Below, piece after piece: positions 53,438-62,756 of a stretch of DNA of 64,000 nucleotides. How positions within the stretch are numbered: the first letter of the stretch is position 1; every line of letters begins with the position of its first letter. Below the pieces are notes generated by a model, which ran no database searches, had not been told where the DNA came from, and saw only the letters and a program-made list of their open reading frames with translations. The translations under genes and the position numbers were made by a program. This DNA comes from Acidovorax temperans. Lineage in GTDB: Bacteria > Pseudomonadota > Gammaproteobacteria > Burkholderiales > Burkholderiaceae_C. Location: the NCBI RefSeq assembly GCF_006716905.1, contig NZ_VFPV01000001.1, positions 1,654,269 through 1,718,268 on the forward strand, written 5' to 3'.

Positions 53438-53508
53438 GGTGGTTCCTTTCAGTGCTCTACGGCGCTGGACAATGTCCGCGACCTGCAAAACCGGCTCAGC
53501 GGTATCGC

Positions 53509-53595
53509 GAGGACGGCCAGCAAGGGCCGCCCCGCAGCAAAGGCCGTCGTCCCCCTTGAGGGGGAAGGCGCGAAGCGACTCAGGGGGTGTTTCAT
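53509..53595 (-). repeat. Post-stop GC-rich repeat, copy 5 (between narH and narJ)
   Basis: On the minus strand it begins at the narH stop itself: the shared 38-nt block (53558-53595) includes the TGA. It then continues AAGGGGGACGACGGCC, GCTGCGGGGCGGCCCTTGCT and GGCCGTCC, so GGACGGCC and GGCCGTC can close a long hairpin. Same gene-relative orientation as the other copies. Confidence 0.78.
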
Positions 53596-55115
53596 ACCGT
53601 GGCCTTGATCGGGATAGTGCGTGGCTTCTTGCCGCCAAACATGCTGACTTCGGTCGCACCATCGGAGCAGCCGTTGCCAAACGAGAAGCCGCAGCCGCCA
53701 CGGATGTCGAATGCGTTTTCGGCGTACTCGCGGTGGGCAGTCGGAATCACGAAGCGGTCTTCGTAATTGGCAATCGCCATCACGTGGTACATCTCCTCCA
53801 CCTCGGCCATCGACAAGCCCGCCTGCTGCAGTACGGCCAGGTTCTGGCGTTGCTCGACGTGCTTGTCGCGCTGGTAGGTGCGCATGGCCAGCATGCGTTC
53901 CAGGGCTCGTACCACGGGGCCGGTGTCGCCAGCGGTGAGCAGGTTGGCCAGGTACTGCACCGGAATGCGCAGCTGCGAGACGTCTGGAATGTCGCCATTC
54001 ACACCCACATGGCCCGCGTTGGCTGCGGCCGTGATGGGCGACAGGGGTGGCACGTACCAGACCATGGGCAGCGTGCGGTACTCGGGGTGCAGTGGCAGGG
54101 CCACCTTCCACTGCACAGCCATCTTGTAGACCGGGCTGTTGCGGGCGGCTTCCATCCAGCTGTCGGGAATGCCGTCAATGCGGGCCTGCTTGATGACGTC
54201 TGGATCATTAGGGTCCAGGAAGATGTCGAGCTGGGCCTGGTACAGATCGCGGTCGCGTTCCACGCTGGCAGCTTCCTGAATACGGTCTGCGTCGTACAGC
54301 AGCACGCCCAGGTAGCGGATGCGGCCCACGCAGGTTTCCGAGCACACGGTGGGCTGGCCCGCCTCAATGCGGGGGTAGCAGAAGATGCACTTCTCGGCCT
54401 TGCCCGATTGCCAGTTGTAGTAGATCTTCTTGTAGGGGCAGCCGCTCACGCACATGCGCCAGCCGCGGCACTTGTCCTGGTCGATCAGCACGATGCCGTC
54501 TTCCTCGCGCTTGTAGATCGAGCCGCTGGGGCACGACGCCACGCAGGCAGGGTTCAGGCAGTGCTCGCACAGGCGCGGCAGGTACATCATGAAGGTGTTT
54601 TCGAACTGGCCGTAGATGTCCTTCTGGACATCGTCGAAGTTCTTGTCCTTGCTGCGCTTGCTGAACTCGCCGCCCAGGATTTCTTCCCAGTTCGGGCCCC
54701 ACTCGATCTTCTCCATGCGCTTGCCGGTGATGAGGCTGCGTGGGCGCGCGGTGGGCGCGGCCTTGCTTTCAGGCGCCGACTGCAGGTGGTCGTAGTCGAA
54801 CGTGAAGGGCTCGTAGTAGTCGTCGATCTGCGGCAGGTTGGGGTTGGCAAAGATGCGCATGAGCAGCTTCCACTTGCCGCCCTGGCGGGGGGCGATGGAG
54901 CCGTCAGGGTTACGCACCCAGCCGCCGTTCCAGCGGTCCTGGTTTTCCCATTCCTTGGGGTAACCAATGCCGGGCTTGCTTTCCACGTTGTTGAACCAGG
55001 CGTATTCCATGCCGGGGCGGCTGGTCCAGACGTTTTTGCAGGTGACGGAACAGGTGTGGCAGCCAATGCACTTGTCCAGATTCAGCACCATGCCGATTTG
55101 TGCGCGAATTTTCAT
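53592..55115 (-). CDS. narH: Respiratory nitrate reductase beta subunit (four Fe-S clusters)
   Basis: 507 residues. Cysteine clusters in order: CIGCHTCSVTC (Cys 16, 19, 22, 26), CEHCLNPACVASCP, CRGWRMCVSGCPY and CIFCYPRIEAGQPTVCSETC. The Trp in CRGWRMC marks the site of the [3Fe-4S] cluster, as in E. coli NarH. It transfers electrons between NarI and NarG on the cytoplasmic side. It starts 20 bp after narG ends. Its stop codon lies within a repeat. Confidence 0.97.
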   Translation of the reverse strand: MKIRAQIGMVLNLDKCIGCHTCSVTCKNVWTSRPGMEYAWFNNVESKPGIGYPKEWENQDRWNGGWVRNPDGSIAPRQGGKWKLLMRIFANPNLPQIDDYYEPFTFDYDHLQSAPESKAAPTARPRSLITGKRMEKIEWGPNWEEILGGEFSKRSKDKNFDDVQKDIYGQFENTFMMYLPRLCEHCLNPACVASCPSGSIYKREEDGIVLIDQDKCRGWRMCVSGCPYKKIYYNWQSGKAEKCIFCYPRIEAGQPTVCSETCVGRIRYLGVLLYDADRIQEAASVERDRDLYQAQLDIFLDPNDPDVIKQARIDGIPDSWMEAARNSPVYKMAVQWKVALPLHPEYRTLPMVWYVPPLSPITAAANAGHVGVNGDIPDVSQLRIPVQYLANLLTAGDTGPVVRALERMLAMRTYQRDKHVEQRQNLAVLQQAGLSMAEVEEMYHVMAIANYEDRFVIPTAHREYAENAFDIRGGCGFSFGNGCSDGATEVSMFGGKKPRTIPIKATV

Positions 55116-55135
55116 CGTGTTTTCTCCTTGCGGGC

Positions 55136-58100
55136 TCAGGCGTGTGCGCCGGTGTCAGACACTTCGTCGTCCAGCCAGTCCACGCGGTCCATCTTGCGCA
55201 CCAGCACAAACTCGTCGCGGTTGGTGCCAATGGTTCCGTAGTAGTTGAAGCCGTAGCTGTACTGTGCGTAGCCACCAATCATGTGGGTGGGCTTGAGCAC
55301 GATGCGCGTGACCGAGTTGTGGATGCCGCCACGGGTGCCGGTGATCTCGGAGCCGGGGGTGTTGATGATCTTCTCTTGCGAGTGGTACATCATCACCATG
55401 CCGGGGTTCACACGCTGGCTCACCACCGCACGGGCCGCAATGGCGCCGTTGGCGTTGAACAGCTCCACCCAGTCGTTGTCCACGATGCCAGCGCTCTTGG
55501 CGTCGTCTTCGCTCAGCCACACCACCGAGCCACCGCGGTTCAGCGTCAGCATCATCAGGTTGTCGCTGTACGTGCTGTGGATGCCCCACTTCTGGTGCGG
55601 CGTGATGAAGTTCAGCGCAATCTCGCGGTTGCCATTGGGCTTCTTGCCTTCGACTTCTTCCAGCGTCTTGAGGTGCACGGGTGGGCGATAGCTGACAAAG
55701 CCTTCGCCGAAGTCGCGCATCCAGGGGTGGTCCTGGTAGAACTGCTGACGACCGGTGAGGGTGCGCCATGGGATGTACTCGTGCACGTTGGTGTAGCCGG
55801 CGTTGTAGCTGACCTTTTCGCTCTCCAGCCCCGACCAGGTGGGCGAGCTGATGATCTTGCGCGGCTGCGCCTGGATGTCGCGGAAGCGGATCTTCTCGTC
55901 CTCGCGGTGCAGTGCCAGGTGCACGTGGTCACGGCCCGTCTGCTTGCCCAGGGCCTCCCAGGCCTTGCAGGCCACGTGGCCGTTGGTTTCAGGCGCCAGC
56001 ATCATCACCACTTCGGTGGCGTCGATGTCGGTCACGATGCGGGGCATGCCCTTGGTCACGCCCTCTTCCTTCACGCGGCCGTTGAGGTCGCCCAGCTGGC
56101 CGACTTCAGTCTGCGTGTTCCAGCCAATGCCCTTGCCGCCGTTGCCCACCTTGTCCATCAATGGGCCCAGGGCCGTGAAGCGCTTGTACAGGTTCGGGTA
56201 GTCGCGCTCGACCACCGTGATCTGCGGCGCAGTCTTGCCGGGGATGAGTTCGCACTCGCCCTTCTTCCAGTCGCTCACGCCGTAGGGCTGGGCCATTTCG
56301 CCAGCCGTGTCGTGCATGATGGGGGTGAGCACCACGTCTTTTTCCACGCCCAGGTGGCCCACGCTGACCTCGCTCACGGCCTTGGCGAAACCCTTGTAGA
56401 TCTCCCAGTCGCTCTTGGCCTGCCAGGCTGGATCCACCGCGGTGGACAGCGGGTGGATGAAGGGGTGCATGTCGCTGGTGTTGAGGTCGTTCTTCTCGTA
56501 CCAGGTGGCCGTGGGCAGCACGATGTCGGAATACAAACAGGTCGTGCTCATACGGAAGTCCAGCGTGACCAGCAGGTCCAGCTTGCCTTCAGGCGCATTG
56601 GCGTGCCACTGCACTTCTTCGGGCTTGGCTTCGTCTTTGCCCAAATCTTTGCCCTGCACGCCGTGCGTGGTGCCCAGCAGGTGCTTGAGGAAGTACTCAT
56701 GCCCCTTGCCCGACGAGCCCAGGATGTTGGAGCGCCACACGAACATGTTGCGCGGCCAGTTGTCTGGGTGGTCTGGGTCCTCGCAGCTCATGGTCAGGCT
56801 GCCATCCTTGAGCGACTTGACGACGTAGTCCTTCGCGTCCATGCCCGCCGCAGCAGCGTCCTTGGCCACCTGCATGGGGTTGGTCTTGAGCTGGGGAGCG
56901 GAAGGCAGCCAGCCCATGCGCTCGGCGCGCACGTTGTAGTCGATCTGCGCACCGTGGTAGGCGCGGGCGTCGGCCAGCGGCGAGAGGATTTCTTCCATGC
57001 CCAGCTTTTCGTAGCGCCACTGGTCGGTGTGCGCGTAGAAGAAGCTGGTGCTGTTCATCTGGCGGGGTGGGCGGATCCAGTCCAGCGCAAACGCCAGGGC
57101 AGTCCAGCCGGTTTGGGGGCGCAGCTTTTCCTGGCCCACATAGTGCGCCCAGCCACCACCGCTCTGGCCAATACAGCCGCACAGCATCAGCATGTTGATG
57201 ATGCCGCGGTAGTTCATGTCACTGTGGTACCAGTGGTTCATGGCCGCGCCGATGATGACCATGGACTTGCCATGCGTCTTGTGGGCATTGTCGGCAAACT
57301 GGCGGGCCACGGTGATGATCTGCTCGCGCGGCACACCGGTGATCTTTTCTTGCCATGCAGGGGTGAAGGGGCGGTCTGCGTCGTAGCTACCGCCGGGCTC
57401 TTCACCGGGCAGGCCACGGTCGATGCCGTAGTTGGCTGCCAGCAGGTCGAACACGGTAGCCACCATCACACGGCCCTGGACTTCATGGCCATCCAGCTCC
57501 AGATGGCTCACGGGCACGCGGCGCACCATCACGTCACCGCCCTGGTCGTTGGCGGTGAAGTTGGGGGCATGCACGCCGCCAAAGTAAGGGAAGGCCACGT
57601 CAGCCACGTCGTGGGGCTGCTCGCCGTCTTCGATCACCGACAGCTTGAGCTTGACGGTGTTGCCCGTGCGGGCATCCTTGTTCTCCAGGTTCCACAGGCC
57701 CTGGTCGGGGCGGCCGTCCGTACCCCAACGGAAGCCGATGGAGCCGTTGGGCAGCGTGACCTGGCCCAGCTCGTCATAGCCCACGGTCTTCCAGTCGGGG
57801 TTGTTCGACTGGTCGAGCTTGTTGGGGAAGTCGCTGGCGCGCACGTAGCGGTCAGGCACCATGGCCTTGCGACCGTCGGGCAGCGTCTTTTCCTTGAGCA
57901 CCACCAACAGTGGCAGGTCGGTGTAGCGGCGGGCGTAGTCGTCAAAGTAGCTGCTCCGCCCCTTGCCACCGTCCTTGAAGTAGAACTCTTTCAGGATCAC
58001 ATGGCCCATGGCCATGGCCACGGCCGCATCGGTGCCCTGCTTGGGGTGCATCCACAAGTCACCCAGCTTGGCCACTTCGGAATAGTCGGGCGTGATGGAC

Positions 58101-58936
58101 ACGACCTTGGTGCCCTTGTAGCGCACCTCGGTCAAGAAGTGCGCGTCGGGCGTGCGCGTTTGCGGCACATTGGAGCCCCAGGCAATGATGTACGAGCTGT
58201 TGTACCAGTCGGCCGACTCGGGCACGTCGGTCTGCTCGCCCCAGGTCTGTGGGCTGCTGGGGGGCAGGTCGCAATACCAGTCGTAGAAGCTCATGCACAC
58301 GCCGCCAATCAGGCTCAGGTAGCGCGAACCGGCTGCGTACGAAATCATCGACATCGCAGGGATGGGCGAGAAGCCGATGATGCGGTCGGGGCCATGCTTC
58401 TTGATCGTGTACACATTGGCTGCAGCGATCATCTGGTTGACTTCGTCCCAGGTGCTGCGCACGAAGCCGCCCAGGCCGCGCTGCTTTTGCCAGTCACTGC
58501 GCGAAGTGCTGTTCTCGACGATGCTGGCCCAGGCGTCCACCGGGCTCTTGGCCAGGGCAATGGCAGCGCGCCAGTGCTTGAGCAGGCGGCCACGCACCAT
58601 GGGGTACTTCACGCGGTTGGCGCTGTACAGGTACCAGCTGTAGCTGGCGCCGCGTGCGCAGCCACGGGGTTCGTGGTTGGGCAGGTCGGGGCGGGTGCGT
58701 GGGTAGTCGGTCTGCTGGGTTTCCCAGGTGACGATGCCGCCCTTGACGTAGATCTTCCACGAGCAAGAGCCCGTGCAGTTCACACCGTGGGTGGAGCGCA
58801 CGATCTTGTCGTGCGCCCAGCGGTCGCGGTAGGCGTCTTCCCAGGTGCGGTCTTCACCGTTGGTTTCGCCGTGGCCTTGTGCAAATGTCTCGCGGGGTTG
58901 CGAGAAGTACGTGAGGCGATCGAGAAAATGGCTCAT
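55136..58936 (-). CDS. narG: Respiratory nitrate reductase alpha subunit (Mo-bisMGD)
   Basis: 1266 residues, normal length. FS0 cluster ligands His50, Cys54, Cys58 (HGVNCTGSCSW) and Cys93 (PRGCARG) match E. coli His49/Cys53/Cys57/Cys92. Asp223 (DWYCDLPP) corresponds to the molybdenum ligand Asp222. The catalytic domain is cytoplasmic, converting nitrate to nitrite with electrons from NarH. It is 46 bp downstream of narK2. Coding sequence is uninterrupted. Confidence 0.97.
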   Translation of the reverse strand: MSHFLDRLTYFSQPRETFAQGHGETNGEDRTWEDAYRDRWAHDKIVRSTHGVNCTGSCSWKIYVKGGIVTWETQQTDYPRTRPDLPNHEPRGCARGASYSWYLYSANRVKYPMVRGRLLKHWRAAIALAKSPVDAWASIVENSTSRSDWQKQRGLGGFVRSTWDEVNQMIAAANVYTIKKHGPDRIIGFSPIPAMSMISYAAGSRYLSLIGGVCMSFYDWYCDLPPSSPQTWGEQTDVPESADWYNSSYIIAWGSNVPQTRTPDAHFLTEVRYKGTKVVSITPDYSEVAKLGDLWMHPKQGTDAAVAMAMGHVILKEFYFKDGGKGRSSYFDDYARRYTDLPLLVVLKEKTLPDGRKAMVPDRYVRASDFPNKLDQSNNPDWKTVGYDELGQVTLPNGSIGFRWGTDGRPDQGLWNLENKDARTGNTVKLKLSVIEDGEQPHDVADVAFPYFGGVHAPNFTANDQGGDVMVRRVPVSHLELDGHEVQGRVMVATVFDLLAANYGIDRGLPGEEPGGSYDADRPFTPAWQEKITGVPREQIITVARQFADNAHKTHGKSMVIIGAAMNHWYHSDMNYRGIINMLMLCGCIGQSGGGWAHYVGQEKLRPQTGWTALAFALDWIRPPRQMNSTSFFYAHTDQWRYEKLGMEEILSPLADARAYHGAQIDYNVRAERMGWLPSAPQLKTNPMQVAKDAAAAGMDAKDYVVKSLKDGSLTMSCEDPDHPDNWPRNMFVWRSNILGSSGKGHEYFLKHLLGTTHGVQGKDLGKDEAKPEEVQWHANAPEGKLDLLVTLDFRMSTTCLYSDIVLPTATWYEKNDLNTSDMHPFIHPLSTAVDPAWQAKSDWEIYKGFAKAVSEVSVGHLGVEKDVVLTPIMHDTAGEMAQPYGVSDWKKGECELIPGKTAPQITVVERDYPNLYKRFTALGPLMDKVGNGGKGIGWNTQTEVGQLGDLNGRVKEEGVTKGMPRIVTDIDATEVVMMLAPETNGHVACKAWEALGKQTGRDHVHLALHREDEKIRFRDIQAQPRKIISSPTWSGLESEKVSYNAGYTNVHEYIPWRTLTGRQQFYQDHPWMRDFGEGFVSYRPPVHLKTLEEVEGKKPNGNREIALNFITPHQKWGIHSTYSDNLMMLTLNRGGSVVWLSEDDAKSAGIVDNDWVELFNANGAIAARAVVSQRVNPGMVMMYHSQEKIINTPGSEITGTRGGIHNSVTRIVLKPTHMIGGYAQYSYGFNYYGTIGTNRDEFVLVRKMDRVDWLDDEVSDTGAHA

Positions 58937-58982
58937 CGGGGGCTCCTTGTCTTGTCTGTTCTGTGCGGTTCTGTGGGTCGGC

Positions 58983-60392
58983 TCAGCAAGGCATCTCGGC
59001 GTTCTTGCGGCCGTAGTACCACCAGGTAATCACGATGCACACGAGATAGAACGCGAAGAAGGTCCACAGCGCGGCATGGGGGCTGCCGGTGAGCGCGATG
59101 GAGCTGCCGTAGCTCTTGGGAATGAAGAACCCGCCGTACGCAGCCATCGCAGCCGTGAAGCCCAGCGTGGCAGCGCCCAGGGTGTTGCCTTCCTTGTTGG
59201 CCTGGGCCACGGCAGCGGCGTTGTTCTTGTCCACACCGCGCATGGCTTCGGTCAGGAAGATGACGGGGATCATGCGGAAGGTCGAACCATTTCCGATGCC
59301 GGTGGTGAGGAACAGCACCAGGAAGCACACGAAGAAGCCGCCAAACTGGCCTTCGTTGCTGCCCGATGGCAGGAACACCGTGACGCCCACCACGGCAATG
59401 GCCATGACGATGAAGTTCCACAGCGTGACGCGCGCGCCGCCGAGCTTGTCGGCCAGCCAGCCACCAAAGGGGCGGATCACCGCACCCACCAGCGGGCCCA
59501 GCCAGGCATAGGCCAGGGGGTTGATGTTGGGGAACTGGCTCTTGATGAGCAGCGGAAAACCTGCGGCATAGCCGATGAACGAGCCGAAGGTGCCCAGGTA
59601 CAGCACGCACATCAGCCAGTTGTGCTTGCGCTTGAAGATGGCGGCCTGCGCAGCGAACGAAGCCTTGGCGTCGGCAATGTCATTCATGCCAAACCAGGCG
59701 GCCAGGGCCGTGAGGGCAATCCATGGCACCCAGATGAAGGCGGCGTTCTGCGTCCACACCTGCATGGTTTGGCCGTTCTTGACGATGGTCTGGGGTTCAC
59801 CCCCCAAAACTCCAAAGATGCCGGCCGTGACGACCAGAGGGCTCAGGAACTGCACCACCGACACGCCCAGGTTACCGAGGCCCGCATTCACACCCAGCGC
59901 CGACCCCTTGCGCTCCTTCGGAAAGAAGAAGCTGATGTTGGCCATGCTGGAGCTGAAGTTGCCGCCGCCCAGGCCGCACAGCAGCGCCAGGATGAGCATG
60001 GTGGGGTAGGCCGTGGTGTTGTCCTGCACTGCAAAGCCGATGCCCAGGGCAGGAATCAGCAGCGAGGCGGTGGAGATCGCCGTCCAGCGGCGGCCACCAA
60101 CCAGGGGCACCATGAACGAGTAGAAGATGCGCAGGGTAGCGCCAGAGAGCGCGGGCGCGGCCGCCAGCCAGAACAGCTGGTTGGTCGAATACTTGAAACC
60201 GAGGCCCGGCAGGCTCACGGCGACGACGCTCCAGACCTGCCAGATGGCAAAGGCCAGAAACAGCGCAGGCACCGAGATCCAGAGGTTGAGCTTGGCAATG
60301 GCTTCGCCCTCGCGCTCCCAGAAGGACTTGTCCTCCGGTGCCCAGATGGTGAGCAGACGCCCTTGGCGCCCGCTGGTGGTGGTGGCAGACAT
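58983..60392 (-). CDS. narK2: Nitrate/nitrite transporter NarK2 (antiporter type)
   Basis: 469 residues from MSATTTSGRQGRLLTIWAPE with AAGGAAA upstream. A twelve-helix major facilitator; it has the nitrate signature regions GLGGGNFSSSMANISFFFPKERKG and FGSFIGYAAGFPLLIKSQF, and GIGNGSTFRMIPVIF. This type matches the C-terminal half of Paracoccus NarK, thought to exchange nitrate for nitrite. It lies 22 bp after narK1 and 46 bp before narG. Confidence 0.93.
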   Translation of the reverse strand: MSATTTSGRQGRLLTIWAPEDKSFWEREGEAIAKLNLWISVPALFLAFAIWQVWSVVAVSLPGLGFKYSTNQLFWLAAAPALSGATLRIFYSFMVPLVGGRRWTAISTASLLIPALGIGFAVQDNTTAYPTMLILALLCGLGGGNFSSSMANISFFFPKERKGSALGVNAGLGNLGVSVVQFLSPLVVTAGIFGVLGGEPQTIVKNGQTMQVWTQNAAFIWVPWIALTALAAWFGMNDIADAKASFAAQAAIFKRKHNWLMCVLYLGTFGSFIGYAAGFPLLIKSQFPNINPLAYAWLGPLVGAVIRPFGGWLADKLGGARVTLWNFIVMAIAVVGVTVFLPSGSNEGQFGGFFVCFLVLFLTTGIGNGSTFRMIPVIFLTEAMRGVDKNNAAAVAQANKEGNTLGAATLGFTAAMAAYGGFFIPKSYGSSIALTGSPHAALWTFFAFYLVCIVITWWYYGRKNAEMPC

Positions 60393-60414
60393 GATGAGGT
60401 TTCCTTCGAAAAAA

Positions 60415-61704
60415 TCAGCGGTTGCCGGCTTGCGCGGCACCTTGCGCACCCATCACGCGGGTGTTACGCACTTCGGTGAAGTACATCCAGATGAGCGAGA
60501 CCCACACCACGCCGTACATCAGCATGAAAGCGCTGGAGCGGATGCCGGTGAGGTCCATCAGCGCACCGAACATGATGGGCAGCACGAACCCGCCCATGCC
60601 ACCGGCCAGGCCGACGATGCCGCTGATGGTTCCGATGTTTTGGGGGTAGTCGTCGCTGATGTACTTGAACACGCTGGCCTTGCCAAACGCCCAGCAAATG
60701 CCCAGCAGGAACATGATGCCGGTGAACACGTACACGTTCAGGCCGATGTGGAAGGTCTTGGGGCCGTTGACGGTGGCGATGGTGAAATCGGTCTGTGGGT
60801 AGCTCAGCAGGAACAGGCAGATCCAACTCACCCACATCACCCACCAAGTCACGCTGTGGGCGCCGTACTTGTCACTCAGCATGCCGCCAATGGCGCGCAG
60901 CACGCCGCCGGGCAACGAGAAGCAGGCAGCCAGCAAGGCGGCCACGCGGATATCCAGACCAAACTCTCCCACGTAGTACTGCACCATCCACAGCGACAGG
61001 GCCACATAGCCACCGAACACGATGCTGTAGTACTGGCAGTACTTGAGCACCTTGGGGTCCTTCAGCGCCTTGAGCTGGTCGGTGAACTTGACGTTGCTGG
61101 GCACCAGATGGGCAGGGTCGCTGTAGCTGAACAGCCAGAACAGCACCAGCGTGCCCAGCATGATGGCGGCGTACACCTGGGGCACCATGGTCCAGCCGAA
61201 GGCCACCAGAATGACCGGCGCAACAAACTTGTTGACGGCCGCGCCCGAATTGCCTGCGCCATAAATACCCATAGCCGTGCCCTGGCGATTCTTGGGGAAC
61301 CAGCGGGCAACGTAAGGGGTGCCCACCGAGAAGGAGCCGCCCGCCAGACCCACGAACAGGCCGATGGTCAGGAAGTGCCAGTATTCGGTGGCGTAGCCCA
61401 TCATCCAGATGGCGGGCACGGTGGCGGCCATCACAGCGGCCATCACGATGCGGCCGCCGTACTTGTCCGTCCAGATGCCCAACGGCACGCGCACCAGCGA
61501 GCCGGTGAGCACGGGCATGGACATGAGCAGACCGAATTGCGTGGAATTCAGGTTCAGCATCTTCTTGATGGGGATGCCGATCACACCGAACATCATCCAG
61601 ACCATGAAGCAGACGGTGAAGGCGAAGGTGCTCACGATGAGCACCGACCAAGCCTGTCGCGTGCGCTGGGGGCTTGCGCCCTGGGGCAGGGTTTCGTTAA
61701 CCAT
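60415..61704 (-). CDS. narK1: Nitrate transporter NarK1 (proton symporter type)
   Basis: 429 residues from MVNETLPQGASPQRTRQAWS; GAGAGGAA lies upstream. A twelve-helix major facilitator with AGGSFSVGTPYVARWFPKNRQGTAMGIYGAGNSGAA and GIVGLAGGMGGFVLPIMFGALMD, the two nitrate signature loops. It corresponds to the N-terminal half of fused NarK proteins and is thought to drive initial nitrate uptake with protons. It is the first gene of the narK1K2GHJI unit; the promoter should lie in 61705-62039. Confidence 0.93.
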   Translation of the reverse strand: MVNETLPQGASPQRTRQAWSVLIVSTFAFTVCFMVWMMFGVIGIPIKKMLNLNSTQFGLLMSMPVLTGSLVRVPLGIWTDKYGGRIVMAAVMAATVPAIWMMGYATEYWHFLTIGLFVGLAGGSFSVGTPYVARWFPKNRQGTAMGIYGAGNSGAAVNKFVAPVILVAFGWTMVPQVYAAIMLGTLVLFWLFSYSDPAHLVPSNVKFTDQLKALKDPKVLKYCQYYSIVFGGYVALSLWMVQYYVGEFGLDIRVAALLAACFSLPGGVLRAIGGMLSDKYGAHSVTWWVMWVSWICLFLLSYPQTDFTIATVNGPKTFHIGLNVYVFTGIMFLLGICWAFGKASVFKYISDDYPQNIGTISGIVGLAGGMGGFVLPIMFGALMDLTGIRSSAFMLMYGVVWVSLIWMYFTEVRNTRVMGAQGAAQAGNR

Positions 61705-61975
61705 TGCGCTGTTCCTCTCTTTCGTATGGGAGGTATCGTCCGCGTTACCGAGGGTTTTGCCCATCCTTCGCTAGACCATGTGCAGCGCGGCAGAGGTAGT
61801 AGTCAGGGTGCAAGCGCATCGTTCGAAAGAACTACTACCCCGCCCGCCGCCGAAGGGGCTGACCGCACCGCTGGTTGTAGAGCGCCACCGTGACGAAGAT
61901 GTGGCATATCAGCATTTCAAGCAAAAATGGTCTGAAAGTGCCTATGGATAAGCGCCACCAGCTCTTTTTTTGATA
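61705..61975 (-). promoter_or_regulatory. narK1 upstream region with a 9-bp inverted repeat
   Basis: No gene. GGTAGTAGT (61795-61803) and ACTACTACC (61831-61839) form an exact inverted repeat with a 27-bp spacer, about 95-135 bp upstream of the narK1 start. The region should carry the nar promoter. I saw no convincing FNR-type site (TTGAT-N4-ATCAA) and no clear NarL heptamer pair. A diverged AGCGCTT-type repeat lies at about 61930-61980, close to the narL end. Confidence 0.4.
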
Positions 61976-61981
61976 GCAGAA

Positions 61982-62006
61982 ATGAAAAGAGCCCCCGCAG
62001 GGGCTC
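61982..62006 (-). terminator. Terminator downstream of narL
   Basis: GAGCCCC (61989-61995) pairs with GGGGCTC (62000-62006). On the minus strand the sequence TTTTCATTTC follows. It lies 34 bp after the narL stop and separates narXL from narK1 transcription. Confidence 0.7.
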
Positions 62007-62039
62007 ATCGCCAAGGAATGAGAGGGTGGGGCGTGGTGG

Positions 62040-62756
62040 CTATTCCGCGCGCTGGCGGTCAGATGCGTACACCGCCGCCTGCACGCGCGAGGTCAGGCCG
62101 AGCTTGCGCAGGATGTGCTGGACATGGATCTTCACCGTGGTCTCGGCGATGTCCAGCACCCGTGCGATTTCCTTGTTGCTCATACCGCGCGCAATCTCGC
62201 GCAGCACTTCTTCTTCGCGCGGGGACAGAGGGGTGCCACTGTCAGACGCGGCGCTGCCAGAAGCTTCGGCCACCTCCGGCACAGGCGCGGCGCTGGCCGC
62301 CGAAGGCGCCCCTTGCGACTGGAAGGCCGCCACCAGCTTGCCCATGAGTTCCTGGCTGACCACAGGCTCCCCCTGCGCGGCACGGCGAATGGCCTGCGCC
62401 AGCAAATCGCCGTCAATGGTTTTGAGCAGATACCCCTGGGCGCCGTTGCGCAACGCCGCAGCAAGGTCTTGCGAGTCTTCGCTCACCGTGAGCATCAGCA
62501 CGCGCGAGCGTGGAGACACTTCACGCAAGCCGCGAATGGCGTCCACCCCCATCACGCCGGGCAGATGGTTGTCCAGCAAGATCACATCGGGTTGCAAGGT
62601 GGGCACCAGCCTCAAGGCCTCGGCGGCGTCGCCTGCCTCACCCACCACCTGCAGGCCGGCATCCTGCCCCAGCAGGGCGATCAGGCCACGCCGGAACAAG
62701 GTGTGATCGTCCACCACCAGCAAGGTCACGGGGGCGGCGGCAGCGGGCTGGGTCAC
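62040..62756 (-). CDS. narL: Nitrate/nitrite response regulator NarL
   Basis: 238 residues with a GTG start that overlaps the narX stop (GTGA). The receiver domain has VVDDHTLFRRGL, the phosphoacceptor Asp62 (VILLDNHLPG) and the conserved Lys in YLLKTIDG. A long Ala/Ser/Pro-rich linker (about 140-170) leads to a LuxR-type helix-turn-helix LSPREEEVLREIARGMSNKEIARVLDIAETTVKIHVQHIL. It presumably activates narK1K2GHJI when phosphorylated by NarX. A longer in-frame extension upstream overlaps narX and is not used. Confidence 0.94.
   Translation of the reverse strand: MTQPAAAAPVTLLVVDDHTLFRRGLIALLGQDAGLQVVGEAGDAAEALRLVPTLQPDVILLDNHLPGVMGVDAIRGLREVSPRSRVLMLTVSEDSQDLAAALRNGAQGYLLKTIDGDLLAQAIRRAAQGEPVVSQELMGKLVAAFQSQGAPSAASAAPVPEVAEASGSAASDSGTPLSPREEEVLREIARGMSNKEIARVLDIAETTVKIHVQHILRKLGLTSRVQAAVYASDRQRAE

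Noticed and set aside
55100..59029. 1309-codon open frame antisense to narG
   Set aside because: narG is conserved residue by residue; the antisense frame has no domains and results from codon bias.
61705..62039. FNR box or NarL heptamer pair upstream of narK1
   Set aside because: Only weak half matches such as TTGAAATGCTGATA were found; they do not fit TTGAT-N4-ATCAA or TACYYMT well enough to claim.
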